Shown: piece after piece, positions 16,341 to 24,723 of the stretch | Position numbering within the stretch: position 1 is the stretch's first letter | Layout of the letters: each line of letters starts with the position of its first letter | Assembly (NCBI GenBank): GCA_963805715.1 | Contig: CAWDVK010000007.1 | Location: 1-64,000, forward strand | Length of the DNA stretch: 64,000 bases | DNA from: CAWDVK01 sp963805715 | Lineage (GTDB): Bacteria; Actinomycetota; Actinomycetes; Streptosporangiales; Streptosporangiaceae | Direction: 5' to 3' | Notes under the pieces: generated by a model | What the model was told of the DNA's origin: nothing | Database searches by the model: none | What the model saw: the letters and a program-made list of their open reading frames with translations, nothing else | Program-made: the position numbers and the translations under genes

Positions 16341-17208
16341 GCAGCTCGCCGCCCGAGCCGGGCGTCCCGCGCCGGAAGAATGCCTGCTGATCCCTGATGA
16401 CGCCGGCCGGGTCGGGAACCAGCCGGGCCGCGCGGGCTCGCATGTGCTCGAACGTGGCGGCCTGAACCAGCACGGGCCAGGCCTGCTCGGGCACGGTGAT
16501 GGCGAGCAGCCCGGCCAGCCGCCGCATCTCGCCTTCCAGGTCCGCGGACAGGTCGTTGTAGTGCACCAGCAGCACGTTCGGCTCCCGGCGCCGCGCCCAG
16601 GCATCGGCGAGATGGCACATTACGCCGGGCAGCGAATCGAGCTGCTCCCTGGCGTCGTCGTCGCTCTCGATCCATTCCAGCAGCCATTCCCGCAGCGGCA
16701 GCTGCGGGGGCTGCTGTGCGGTCGCGGACCCCGGCTGGCCGGACTCGGACTGGCCGGACTCGGACTGGCCGGGCTCGGACTGGCCGGGCTCGGACTGGCC
16801 GGCGAGCTGGCGGATTCGCCCGTGGTCGAGATTGCCGGCCTGGTGGTAGAGGGACACCGCGATGTCGAGCGGGTGCCGTCCGATCACGATGTACGTGGCG
16901 CGCTGGTCGATGGGAATCCCGTCCAGCGGGGTGTGGGTCTTGATGATCCGCCGGTGCCGCTGGGCCTCGAGCCGGGCCCACACCTGCTCGCGCGGCGTGA
17001 TCAGCCAGTCCAGCCACGGGGACAGCTCGGCCAGCGGGGCCGGCAGGTCGGGCGTCTGGAACACCAGCAGGGCGCAGATCATCTGCATCCAGGTCGTCCC
17101 GGTCCGCGACCTCGTGCTGATCACGATGTCGCCATCCCGGAAGGCGAAGCCGTACCACCGCGAGCTGTCAGTCTCGGCCGAGCGGTAGCGAACGGGAAAC
17201 TCCGGCAC
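16207..17208 (-). CDS. Sulfotransferase-family protein
   Basis: The 333-residue protein has the PAPS 5'-phosphosulfate loop STRSRTGTTWMQM at residues 31-43. It also has the 3'-phosphate-binding segment IVIGRHPLDIAVSLYHQAGN, both diagnostic of P-loop sulfotransferases acting on small molecules or lipids. A 15-bp repeat inserts GQSEP/GQSES repeats in the middle, probably a surface loop. The GTG at 17208 is preferred: TATGCT lies exactly 6 bases upstream, giving a leaderless mRNA, and the frame upstream of it has no domain. The substrate is unknown. It is transcribed in the same direction as the neighbouring dehydrogenase. Confidence 0.85.
   Translation of the reverse strand: MPEFPVRYRSAETDSSRWYGFAFRDGDIVISTRSRTGTTWMQMICALLVFQTPDLPAPLAELSPWLDWLITPREQVWARLEAQRHRRIIKTHTPLDGIPIDQRATYIVIGRHPLDIAVSLYHQAGNLDHGRIRQLAGQSEPGQSEPGQSESGQSESGQPGSATAQQPPQLPLREWLLEWIESDDDAREQLDSLPGVMCHLADAWARRREPNVLLVHYNDLSADLEGEMRRLAGLLAITVPEQAWPVLVQAATFEHMRARAARLVPDPAGVIRDQQAFFRRGTPGSGGELLTSAELARYHERAALLASPALLGWLHSADIGSPAPSQARQLLAT
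16741..16800. repeat. Tandem repeat, 4 x 15 bp
   Basis: The unit GGACTCGGACTGGCC occurs four times (two with A-to-G at position 3), in frame within the sulfotransferase gene, encoding a repeated GQSEP/GQSES loop. Confidence 0.9.
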
Positions 17209-17267
17209 CCGGTGAGCATAACCGGCGCGGCCCCGAGACCGGCTAGTCTCACGCACCGGCCGGGCCC

Positions 17268-18019
17268 TCAGCCGAAGCGGGTGGCCAGCATGCGGAAAAC
17301 GCCGGGCGCGGCACCATGCACCCAGGCGGGAAACCGCATCCACCCCGGAACGAAGACCACGGGCCTGTCCCGGCTCGCTGCGGCCACGATGGCCCTGGCG
17401 ACTCGTTCGGGCGCGACCGGGCCGGCCTGCTGCGCTCATACGGGTGGCCCCGCCGGTCGAAGAAGGGCGTATCGACGACGGCGGGCAGCACGACCGACGT
17501 GCCGACTCCGCTGCCGGCCAGCTCATAGGCCAGGCTCTCGGCGAAGACGCTCAGCCCGGCCTTGGCCGCCGAGTAGGCGGCCTCGCGGCGGACGCCGGTG
17601 ATGCCGACGATCGAGGACACGAAGACCAGGTGCCCGCGGCCGCGCTCGGCCATCGCTGGCACCAGCGCCCGGCTCAGCAGCATCGGGGCCAGCAGGTTCA
17701 CGCTGACCAGCTCGGCGGCCCCGGGCTGGCTCAGCTGGCCGACAGGGCCGGCCCACCCGACTCCGGCGCTGCTGACGAGCAGGTCGACCTGACCTGCGGC
17801 CGTCAGGGCGGCATCGATCAGCTGGTCCGGGCCATCGGCAGTGGCCAGATCGGCCTGCAGGGCGATAGCGCCGGTCCGCCGGGCGACCGCGGCCAGCCGT
17901 CCGGCATCACGCCCGGCGATCAGCGGCACCGCGCCCGCCGCGGCGAGCGCCGCAGCGGTCGCGGCGCCGATACCAGACGATCCTCCCGTGATCAGCGCGA
18001 CTGCGCCGGCAAGCCGCAT
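17268..18019 (-). CDS. Short-chain dehydrogenase/reductase, frameshifted in the last quarter
   Basis: This classical SDR has the cofactor loop ITGGSSGIGAATA at residues 10-22, SSAGVGW in place of the usual NNAG, and the catalytic Ser-Tyr-Lys in FVSSIVGITGVRREAAYSAAK. After PYERSRP the frame turns to nonsense and would run to 17249. Assuming one missing base at 17418-17424 restores a normal SDR tail (PVAPERVARAIVAAASRDRP) that ends at a TGA at 17268. The C-terminus matches SDRs whose tail contacts membranes or lipids (PGWMRFPAWVHG). It follows the CBS gene across a large hairpin. Whether the break is real or a sequence error is open. Confidence 0.8.
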
Positions 18020-18085
18020 GATCCATCACTTTGGCCGTGCTGAGCTGCCATCGCAAGGACCACGCCGCGCCGGGCTCCGCCGAGC

Positions 18086-18143
18086 TTCATGATCACGGGG
18101 TTTTCCCGGCTGCAGCAGCTGAGAAAACCCTCGTGATCATGAA
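18086..18143. terminator. Long imperfect hairpin behind the CBS gene
   Basis: Arms of about 22 bases (TTCATGATCACGGGGTTTTC and GAGAAAACCCTCGTGATCAT) pair with one bulge around a loop containing GGCTGCAGCAGC. There is no T-run. It may end transcription of the CBS gene, or it may be a dispersed REP/MITE-like element; the perfect outer 11 bases favour the latter. Confidence 0.5.
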
Positions 18144-18191
18144 CGGCCGGCCAGCGCCGGCCAGCGCCGGGGAGTCCGGGAGTCCGGGAAC

Positions 18192-18605
18192 TCAGGCCGG
18201 AGCTGACGCGTGCATCTGGCCAGCCGCCGCGGCCAGGCTGGACCAGCAGCGCACGATGTCGCGCATGGAGAGCAGGCCGACGACCCCGGCGCCGTCCACG
18301 ACGATCAGGTGCCGGAAGTTGCCGGTCAGCATCGCGGCTGCCGCCTGCTCCAGCGTCCACTCGGGCGCCGCGAAGACGACCCCGTCGGTCCGGTGGTTCG
18401 CTACCAGCTCGGTGTCGGGATCCAGGCCGGCGCCGATCGCATTCAGCACGTCGCGCTCGGTCAGGATGCCGATCCCGGCATGCTCGGGGTCGGCCACGAC
18501 GGCTGCTCCGACGCTGTGCTTGGACATCTGCCGGGCCGCGTCCCGCAGCGTGTGCGCGGGACCGATGCTCAGGACAATCTGCGTCATTCCGTCCCGTACG
18601 TTCAT
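18192..18605 (-). CDS. CBS-domain-pair protein
   Basis: The protein is 137 residues made of two CBS domains (GIGILTERDVLNAI in the first, GLLSMRDIVRC in the second). Such free-standing proteins bind adenosyl nucleotides and sense energy state or stress. ATG 18605 has GAGGGAG nine bases upstream. There is no fused catalytic domain and no obvious partner gene, so the target is unknown. Confidence 0.88.
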   Translation of the reverse strand: MNVRDGMTQIVLSIGPAHTLRDAARQMSKHSVGAAVVADPEHAGIGILTERDVLNAIGAGLDPDTELVANHRTDGVVFAAPEWTLEQAAAAMLTGNFRHLIVVDGAGVVGLLSMRDIVRCWSSLAAAAGQMHASAPA

Positions 18606-18709
18606 GATTGATAACTCCCTCACGGCCACCCTGCTTGTGCGCTTGTGAACAGCGCTCTCCCAGCATCCGACTTTCGGCGGCCGAGGGCAAGATCAGGGGA
18701 GCCCGGAAG

Positions 18710-19513
18710 CTACCTTTGCTGGCCGGCCTCACCGGCGGACAGCAGGCCGAGCACTTCGGGGTGCAGCAGGCCGTTCGTGCAGACCGCGCTGCCGCCGTCC
18801 GGGCGGGGCTTGCCGGACAGGTCGGTAAACGACCCGCCCGCCTCCTCGACGATGATCTGCAGCGCGGCCAGGTCCCAGAGCAAGACATCCGTTTCGGCGG
18901 AAATATCCACGGCGCCCTCGGCCACGAGCACGTGGGACCAGAAATCACCGTAGGCGCGGGTCCGCCACACCTTGGCAGCCAGGCCCAGGAACTCGGTCAG
19001 CAGGCCGCTCTGCGCCCAGCTGCCCAGGCCGGAATAAGACAGCGAGGCATCGGCCAGGCTGGTCACGCCGGATACCCGGCAGGCTGTGGCCCTGGTCAGG
19101 CTGCGGCCGGTCCAGGAGCCGCCGCCGCGCGCGCCCCACCAGCGGCGCCGCAGCGCGGGCGCGGAGACGACGCCGACCGTCACCTCGCCGTCGGCCATCA
19201 GCCCGATCAGGGTGGCCCAGACGGGAACGCCGCGGACGAAGTTCTTGGTGCCGTCGATCGGGTCGATGACCCAGCACCGCTGGCTGGCGCCCGCCTTGCC
19301 GAATTCCTCGCCCAGCATCGCGTCTCGCGGCCTGCCCCGGCGCAGCAGGCTGCGCAGCGACTCCTCGGTGGCCAGGTCGGCATCGGTGACCGGGGTCAGG
19401 TCAGGCTTCGCCTCGACCCGCAGGTCCATGGCGCGGAACCGTCGCATGGTGATGTCGTCCGCCGCATCGGCGAGGACATGCGCGAACCGCAGGTCGTCGT
19501 CATAACCCGCCAT
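18710..19513 (-). CDS. hisN: Inositol-phosphatase-fold phosphatase, histidinol-phosphatase type
   Basis: The 267-residue metal-dependent phosphatase of the IMPase fold shows the three metal motifs in order: GEEFG near residue 70, WVIDPIDGTKNFVRG at 82-96 and DVLLWDLAALQIIVEEAGG at about 210. In actinobacteria the member next to rsgA and aroA is the histidinol-phosphate phosphatase HisN, and that neighbourhood is present here. ATG 19513 is preferred over an upstream start at 19522. Confidence 0.88.
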   Translation of the reverse strand: MAGYDDDLRFAHVLADAADDITMRRFRAMDLRVEAKPDLTPVTDADLATEESLRSLLRRGRPRDAMLGEEFGKAGASQRCWVIDPIDGTKNFVRGVPVWATLIGLMADGEVTVGVVSAPALRRRWWGARGGGSWTGRSLTRATACRVSGVTSLADASLSYSGLGSWAQSGLLTEFLGLAAKVWRTRAYGDFWSHVLVAEGAVDISAETDVLLWDLAALQIIVEEAGGSFTDLSGKPRPDGGSAVCTNGLLHPEVLGLLSAGEAGQQR

Positions 19514-19581
19514 GGCGCGCAACGGTATCGCTTACCGGGCAAGCTGGCCATTCCCGGGGCGCGGCGAGCGCATCGGCCGGG

Positions 19582-20568
19582 CTACGAGCCGTCGCCGCCG
19601 CCGTCCGCCGGGTCCAGGCCCTCGCGGCTGCGCAGCAGCCGGCGCAGTGAGTCCAGCCGCGCGGCCAGCGGGCCGCCGCCATGCTCGGCGACCCACTCGC
19701 CCAGGTGGCATTCGCTGCCCAGGTGGCTGCAGCCGGGCGGGCACTGCGCGGCGGCCTCGGCCAGGTCCGGGAATGCGCTGACCACGCGGTCCGGGGCGAT
19801 GTGCGCGAGCCCGAAGCTGCGCAGCCCCGGCGTGTCGATGATCCAGCCGCCGCCGGGCAGCCGCAGCGCGATCACCGAGGACGAGGTGTGCCGCCCGCGG
19901 CCGGTTACCGGGCTGACCGTGCCCACCGCCCGGTCAGCATCCAGCACCAGCGCGTTCACCAGCGTTGACTTGCCGACGCCGGAGTGCCCGACCAGGACGC
20001 TGACCCGCCCGGCCAGCAGCTCCCGCAGCCGGCCGCGCGTCTCGTCGGTCAGCGGCCGCCCGGTGACCAGGTAGGGCGTGCCGAGCGGCTGGTAGGCGGC
20101 CAGCAGCTCGTCCGGGCTGGCCAGGTCGGACTTGGTCAGCAGGAGCAGCGGCGCCAGGCCGGCGTCGTACGCGGCGACCAGGAAGCGGTCGATCAGCCGC
20201 GGCCGGGGCGGCGGGTCGGCGAGCGCCGAGACGATCACGAGCTGCTCGGCGTTGGCCACGATCACCCGCTCGACCGGGTCGGTGTCATCGGCCGAGCGGC
20301 GCAGCACCGTCCGGCGCGGCCGGACCCGCACGATCCGGGCCAGCGCGTCCGGGCGGCCGGAGATGTCCCCGGTCAGGCTCACGTCGTCGCCGACGACCAC
20401 GGAGTGGCGGCCGAGCTCGCGCGCCTTCACCGCGGTGACCTCGCGGTCGCCGATCCAGCACCGGTACCGGCCGCGATCGACCGCGGCGACGAAGCCATCG
20501 GCGGCGCTCTCGTGCGCGGGCCTGCGCCGCGTCCGGGGCCGCGATCCGCGGCCGGGCCGGACCCGCAC
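19582..20568 (-). CDS. rsgA: Ribosome small-subunit GTPase RsgA
   Basis: RsgA helps the final maturation of the 30S subunit. It is a circularly permuted GTPase: an N-terminal OB-fold, then G4 (LTKSDL), G1 (GHSGVGKSTLVNAL), the switch region GRGRHTSS, G3 (DTPGLRSFG), and a C-terminal zinc site (CPPGCSHLGSECHLG). The GTG at 20568 has GAGG five bases upstream. An in-frame CTG with GGAG near the aroA stop could extend it by about 12 residues. Confidence 0.93.
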   Translation of the reverse strand: MRVRPGRGSRPRTRRRPAHESAADGFVAAVDRGRYRCWIGDREVTAVKARELGRHSVVVGDDVSLTGDISGRPDALARIVRVRPRRTVLRRSADDTDPVERVIVANAEQLVIVSALADPPPRPRLIDRFLVAAYDAGLAPLLLLTKSDLASPDELLAAYQPLGTPYLVTGRPLTDETRGRLRELLAGRVSVLVGHSGVGKSTLVNALVLDADRAVGTVSPVTGRGRHTSSSVIALRLPGGGWIIDTPGLRSFGLAHIAPDRVVSAFPDLAEAAAQCPPGCSHLGSECHLGEWVAEHGGGPLAARLDSLRRLLRSREGLDPADGGGDGS

Positions 20569-20606
20569 GTCGTCCTCATCGAGCCTGGAATGGCTGGCCG
20601 CGCGGT

Positions 20607-21929
20607 TCAGGGCGGCTGCTCCAGCATCTGCTGCCAGAGGGAGATGAAGTCAGGGAACGTCTTGGCGACGGTGGCCGCCTGCTGCACCCGCAGTCCGGGC
20701 ACGGCCAGTCCGAGCACCGCCGCGGCCATCACCAGCCGGTGGTCCTCGTGGCTGGCGAACGGCCGGGCGCTGGCTCGCAGCGGCCGCGGCCGGATCCGCA
20801 GCCCGTCCGGAAGCTCGGTGACGTCGCCGCCGAGGGCGCCGATCTCGGCGGCCAGGGCGGCCAGCCGGTCGCTCTCGTGGGTCCGCATATGGCCGATCCC
20901 GGTCAGCTCGGACGGCGAGCCGGCCAGCGCGGCCAGCGCCGCCACCACCGGCACCAGCTCATTGACGTCCCGCAGGTCGGCGGTCAGGCCCCGGATCGCG
21001 CCGGAGCCCGAGATCCGCATGCCCTCGGGCAGCGCGGTGACGGTGCCGCCCATCTGCGTCAGCACGGCCAGGATCTGGTCCGCCGCCTGCAGGCTCGGTG
21101 ACGGCCACCCGGCGATCGTCACCTGGCCGCCGGTGACCAGCGCCGCGGCCAGGAACGGCGCGGCATTGGACAGGTCAGGCTCGACGCCGAAGGTCCCGGC
21201 GCGCAGTGTCCCCGGCTGCACCCGCCAGATTTCCGGAACGGGGCCGGCCGGGCAGGCCTGTCCGCCGCGCCTGATCCCGGTTTCCACGCTGGCGCCCGCG
21301 GCGCGCAGCATCGCCACGGTCATGTCGATATGCGGGGCTGACGGGATCCGCGGGCCCTCGTGCCGGATCTCGGCGCCCTTGTCATAGCGCGCCGCGGCCA
21401 GCAGCAGGCCGGAGACGAGCTGGGATGAGCCGGACGCGTCCAGCGTCACCGTGCCGCCGGGCAGCCTGCCGCGGCCGCTGATGGTGAAGGGAAGCGCGCC
21501 GCGGCCGTCGTCTGCGATGGCCGCGCCCAGCTCGCGCAGGGCGGTGAGCAGCTGGCCCACTGGCCGCTGCGAGGCTCTCGCGTCTCCCCGGAACTGCGCC
21601 TCAGCCCGGCCGAGGACCGCGGCGGGCGGGACGAAGCGCAGCACCGTGCCCGCATTGCCGACATCGACCGCCACCCGGCCGTCGAGCCAGCCCGGTGTCA
21701 CCAGCCAGCTGGAATTTCCCGGCTCCGCCGTGACGTTAGCGCCGAGTGAGCTGACCGCGGCGGCCATCAGCTCGGTGTCCCTGGCCCGCAGCGGCCCGGT
21801 GATGCGGCTCGGGCCGTCGGCCAGTGCCGCGAGGATGAGCGCGCGGTTGGTGATGGACTTGGAGCCCGGCAGCTGCAGCCTGGCGCGCACAGGGCCGCCT
21901 GCTGCCGGGGCCTGCCAGTCCGCTCGCAT
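20607..21929 (-). CDS. aroA: 3-phosphoshikimate 1-carboxyvinyltransferase (EPSP synthase)
   Basis: The enzyme joins shikimate-3-phosphate and PEP in aromatic amino-acid synthesis. The 440-residue protein has the signature LPGSKSITNRALILAALADG at residues 20-39, GNAGTVLRF near 90, and RTHESDRLAALAAEIGALGG at about 340. TACGCT at 21936-21941 lies 6 bases before the ATG, so the mRNA is predicted to be leaderless. It leads the aroA-rsgA-hisN set and is divergent from the YedK-type gene. Confidence 0.96.
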   Translation of the reverse strand: MRADWQAPAAGGPVRARLQLPGSKSITNRALILAALADGPSRITGPLRARDTELMAAAVSSLGANVTAEPGNSSWLVTPGWLDGRVAVDVGNAGTVLRFVPPAAVLGRAEAQFRGDARASQRPVGQLLTALRELGAAIADDGRGALPFTISGRGRLPGGTVTLDASGSSQLVSGLLLAAARYDKGAEIRHEGPRIPSAPHIDMTVAMLRAAGASVETGIRRGGQACPAGPVPEIWRVQPGTLRAGTFGVEPDLSNAAPFLAAALVTGGQVTIAGWPSPSLQAADQILAVLTQMGGTVTALPEGMRISGSGAIRGLTADLRDVNELVPVVAALAALAGSPSELTGIGHMRTHESDRLAALAAEIGALGGDVTELPDGLRIRPRPLRASARPFASHEDHRLVMAAAVLGLAVPGLRVQQAATVAKTFPDFISLWQQMLEQPP

Positions 21930-22110
21930 GCTGCGAGCGTACTGGCTCCGTTTGGGGGTACTGGCTCAGTCGGGCCGTTCGTGCCGCCCCGGTCGGCGCG
22001 GCCCGGAATGAGCTGGATGTGGCATCAAGGTTTGGCAAAGCCCGATCTTGGCTATGAACTGGCAGAATCTGAGCTTTTCCCTGGCTCTTCCTGGCATCAA
22101 GTGAGGACCC

Positions 22111-22935
22111 ATGTGTGGCCGGTACGCGTCTGCGCGCAAGCGCATTGAGCTCCTTGAGGAGTTCAGCGTGCAGCGAGACAAGGTCGCCAGGCCGCTAGAG
22201 CCGGATTACAACGTGGCGCCGACCAAGCCGGTGTACGCGGTGCTGACCCGCGGCGAGCGGGCCGAGCCGGAGGCCGAGCCTGCCCGTGAGCTGCGGGTGG
22301 TGCGCTGGGGGCTGGTGCCGTCCTGGGCTAAGGACGCCTCGATCGGCAGCCGCCTGATCAACGCCAGGGCGGAGACGGTGAGCGAGAAGCCGGCCTTCCG
22401 GCGAGCGTTCGCCGCCCGCCGCTGCCTGCTGCCCGCCGATGGCTACTACGAGTGGCAGGCGGGCCGGGACGGCGGCCCGAAGCAGCCGTACTACATCCAT
22501 GGCGCCGACGGGAACTCGCTCGCCTTCGCCGGCCTCTACGAGCTGTGGCGGGATAAGCGAGTGCCCGATGATGACCCGGATGCCTGGCTCTGGTCAGCGA
22601 CGATTATTACCACCAGCGCCCCGGATGAGCTGGGCAGGATCCACGATCGGATGCCGATGGTCATCGGCCGGGGCAGCTGGGCCGACTGGCTCGATCCGGC
22701 CAGCGGCGACGCTGCTGATCTGCGGTCCCTGCTGGTGCCGGCCGCATCAGGCCGGCTGATCTCGTACCCGGTCGCGACGACCGTGAACTCCGTGCGCAAC
22801 AACGGACCTGAGCTGATCGAGCCGGCCGAGCCGCCCGGGCCCGGGCCCGGGCCAGCGGCCGAGCTGAGCGCGGCGGAGTTAGGCACGGCGGACTTCAGCA
22901 CGGGGCGGGCCACAGCACAAGGTGCCCTGTTCTAG
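22111..22935 (+). CDS. YedK/HMCES-family SRAP protein (abasic-site crosslinker)
   Basis: The initiator Met is followed directly by the catalytic Cys2 (MCGRYASARK). The fold markers PDYNVAPTKPV, WGLVPSWAKDASIGSRLINARAET and PADGYYEW (active-site Glu) follow, and a His lies in IHDRMPMVI. SRAP proteins form a covalent bond with abasic DNA and shield it during replication. The proline/alanine tail after residue 235 is not part of the domain. ATG 22111 has GAGG upstream. Confidence 0.93.
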   Translation: MCGRYASARKRIELLEEFSVQRDKVARPLEPDYNVAPTKPVYAVLTRGERAEPEAEPARELRVVRWGLVPSWAKDASIGSRLINARAETVSEKPAFRRAFAARRCLLPADGYYEWQAGRDGGPKQPYYIHGADGNSLAFAGLYELWRDKRVPDDDPDAWLWSATIITTSAPDELGRIHDRMPMVIGRGSWADWLDPASGDAADLRSLLVPAASGRLISYPVATTVNSVRNNGPELIEPAEPPGPGPGPAAELSAAELGTADFSTGRATAQGALF

Positions 22936-23008
22936 GGCCTGATTGACCGGCCGGGCGGCGAGGACCTTCCTGACTGCCCGGCCTCTGCGGATAGGAGGCG
23001 GGGATCGC

Positions 23009-23359
23009 ATGGACACGATGACGGCTCGCAAGCGGCTGGAGGAGATCCGCGATCAGCTGGACAAGTCGATCATGGTGCTGCACCGGGTGCAGCAGCCGGC
23101 GGAACTGTCAGCGGAGTACCCGCAGGATCCGGCCGATGCCGGCGCGAACCTGTCCGAGACCGAGCGGTCCGAGGCGGTCCTGGCGGCGGCCAGGAGCCAG
23201 CGCGGTGATGTGCTCGCCGCGCTCGACCGGATCGACCACGGCACCTACGGAACCTGCGTGGACTGCGGCGGGACGGTGGCCGAGGGCCGCCTCGAGGCCA
23301 AGCCGGAGGCAGCCCGCTGCGTGGCCTGCCAGGCGAAGCAGGACCGGCGCAGGCACTAG
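23009..23359 (+). CDS. DksA/TraR-type zinc-finger protein
   Basis: The protein has 116 residues: a coiled-coil N-terminal half (RKRLEEIRDQLDKSIM, RSEAVLAAARSQRGDVLAAL) and a C-terminal four-cysteine finger (TCVDCGGTVAEGRLEAKPEA then CVACQ). DksA-like proteins enter the RNA-polymerase secondary channel; the actinobacterial members are poorly characterised. ATG 23009 follows AGGAGG at 22993-22998. It lies just upstream of the sigR promoter. Confidence 0.9.
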   Translation: MDTMTARKRLEEIRDQLDKSIMVLHRVQQPAELSAEYPQDPADAGANLSETERSEAVLAAARSQRGDVLAALDRIDHGTYGTCVDCGGTVAEGRLEAKPEAARCVACQAKQDRRRH

Positions 23360-23370
23360 CCGCGACGTGA

Positions 23371-23412
23371 TGGCGTGGCGCACGGGGCCGGTGGCGTGGC
23401 GCACGGGGCCGG
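23371..23412. repeat. Tandem repeat, 2 x 21 bp, abutting the sigR promoter
   Basis: TGGCGTGGCGCACGGGGCCGG occurs twice without mismatch. The second copy ends with the first two bases of the GGAAT box of the sigR promoter. Confidence 0.85.
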
Positions 23413-23436
23413 AATGAAGGCAGGACGGGAAGCGTT
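23411..23436 (+). promoter_or_regulatory. SigR-dependent autoregulatory promoter
   Basis: GGAAT (23411-23415), exactly 18 bases, then GTT (23434-23436) is the published SigR consensus. Transcription should start near 23445, where a GTG in the sigR frame begins. That is the same logic as Streptomyces, in which the SigR-driven transcript encodes an N-terminally extended, unstable SigR isoform. Confidence 0.85.
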
Positions 23437-23579
23437 GACCCAGCGTGCCACTTGCAACCTGTCGCCCGTATGATGGCGCTCCCGCGGTAGTAGCCGCCGG
23501 CGTGCTGAATACGAGAGATGTATCCTCCCGCCGAGACGGCTGGCATGCTCGCCGGCCGCAGCCTTCGACAGCGGAGGGG

Positions 23580-24212
23580 GTGGGTCCGGTCCCGGAGACC
23601 CTTGAGCAGCGCAGTCAGCGCTTCTCCCGTGACGTGCTGCCGTACCTTGATCAGCTGTACGCGGCCGGCATGCGGATGACCCGCAACCCGGCCGACGCCG
23701 AGGACCTGGTGCAGGAGACGTTCGCGAAGGCATACGCGTCGTTTCACCAGTTCCAGCCGGGCACGAACCTGAAGGCCTGGCTGTTCCGCATTCTCACGAA
23801 TACGTTCATCAATACCTACCGGAAGCGCCAGCGTGAGCCGCAGCGCTCGGGCACCGATGACATCGAGGACTGGCAGCTGGCCAGGGCGGCCTCGCACAGC
23901 TCGGCTGGCCTGAAGTCGGCGGAGGCCGAGGCACTGGAACGGCTGCCGGACTCCAACGTCAAGGCCGCGCTGCAGGCGCTGCCCGAGGAGTTCAGGATCG
24001 CGGTCTACCTGGCCAACGTCGAGGGATTTGCCTACAAGGAGATCGCCGACATCATGGGCACGCCGATCGGGACCGTCATGTCGCGGCTGCACCGCGGCCG
24101 GCGGCAGCTCAGGGAGCTGCTGCAGGACTACGCGGTGGACCAGGGCCTGGTTCCCACGGCGCCGGGCGCCCCGGCCGGGGCGCCGGACGCGCCAGGGAAG
24201 GACGAGAGATGA
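23580..24212 (+). CDS. sigR: ECF sigma factor SigR (thiol-oxidative stress)
   Basis: The group-4 sigma factor has region 2 (RMTRNPADAEDLVQETFAKA, AWLFRILTNTFINTYRK) and region 4 (LQALPEEFRIAVYLANVEGF, YKEIADIMGTPIGTVMSRLH). It directs the disulfide-stress response with its anti-sigma RsrA, encoded immediately downstream with an ATGA overlap. The short form from GTG 23580 has 210 residues. The frame is also open upstream to GTG 23445, which is at the predicted start of the SigR-driven transcript and would add 45 residues. Streptomyces SigR has a comparable long unstable form, so both starts may be used. Confidence 0.93.
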   Translation: MGPVPETLEQRSQRFSRDVLPYLDQLYAAGMRMTRNPADAEDLVQETFAKAYASFHQFQPGTNLKAWLFRILTNTFINTYRKRQREPQRSGTDDIEDWQLARAASHSSAGLKSAEAEALERLPDSNVKAALQALPEEFRIAVYLANVEGFAYKEIADIMGTPIGTVMSRLHRGRRQLRELLQDYAVDQGLVPTAPGAPAGAPDAPGKDER

Positions 24213-24493
24213 GCTGCGGCAAGCCGCACGAGGTGCCGTGCAGCGAGGTACTGGCCCGCGTCTACTCCTACCTCGACGGCGAGCTGCAGGAAGAGGGCTG
24301 CCTGCAGGTCCGCCAGCACCTGGACGAGTGCGGGCCGTGCCTGCGCGAGTACGGGCTCGAAGAGGTGGTCAAGCGGCTGGTGCATAAGTGCTGCGGCCAC
24401 GAGGCGGTGCCCGGCGAGCTGCGCACCAAGGTCCTGACCAGGATCGCGGCCGTGCAGGCGGAGATCGAGCTGACCGAGGCGAGGGCCGAGTAG
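24209..24493 (+). CDS. rsrA: Redox-sensing anti-sigma factor RsrA
   Basis: This 94-residue zinc-containing anti-sigma protein has the ZAS motif HLDECGPC (His-x3-Cys-x2-Cys) at residues 36-43, plus additional cysteines at 3, 11, 31 and in KCCGH. Oxidation of the ZAS cysteines releases SigR. The start codon overlaps the sigR stop, which keeps the pair stoichiometric. Confidence 0.94.
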   Translation: MSCGKPHEVPCSEVLARVYSYLDGELQEEGCLQVRQHLDECGPCLREYGLEEVVKRLVHKCCGHEAVPGELRTKVLTRIAAVQAEIELTEARAE

Positions 24494-24723
24494 CCCACGG
24501 CGCGCCCCGCGGGCCTCGGCGCCCGCCCGGCTGATGCTGGCGTTGCGGTGCACCTTGCACATCACTAATTGCTCACATTGCGGCAGAGGCCTACGCGAAT
24601 CTGATTGATCGCGTTACTCTAAGTGGCGGCGACCGCGGGCGGTCGCCGTCGCTACGGCGGGCCACCCCCCAAAGCCGGGTCGCTGGCAGGGTCCCGCCGC
24701 CGAGCGTGGAGGATTCAGCCGGC

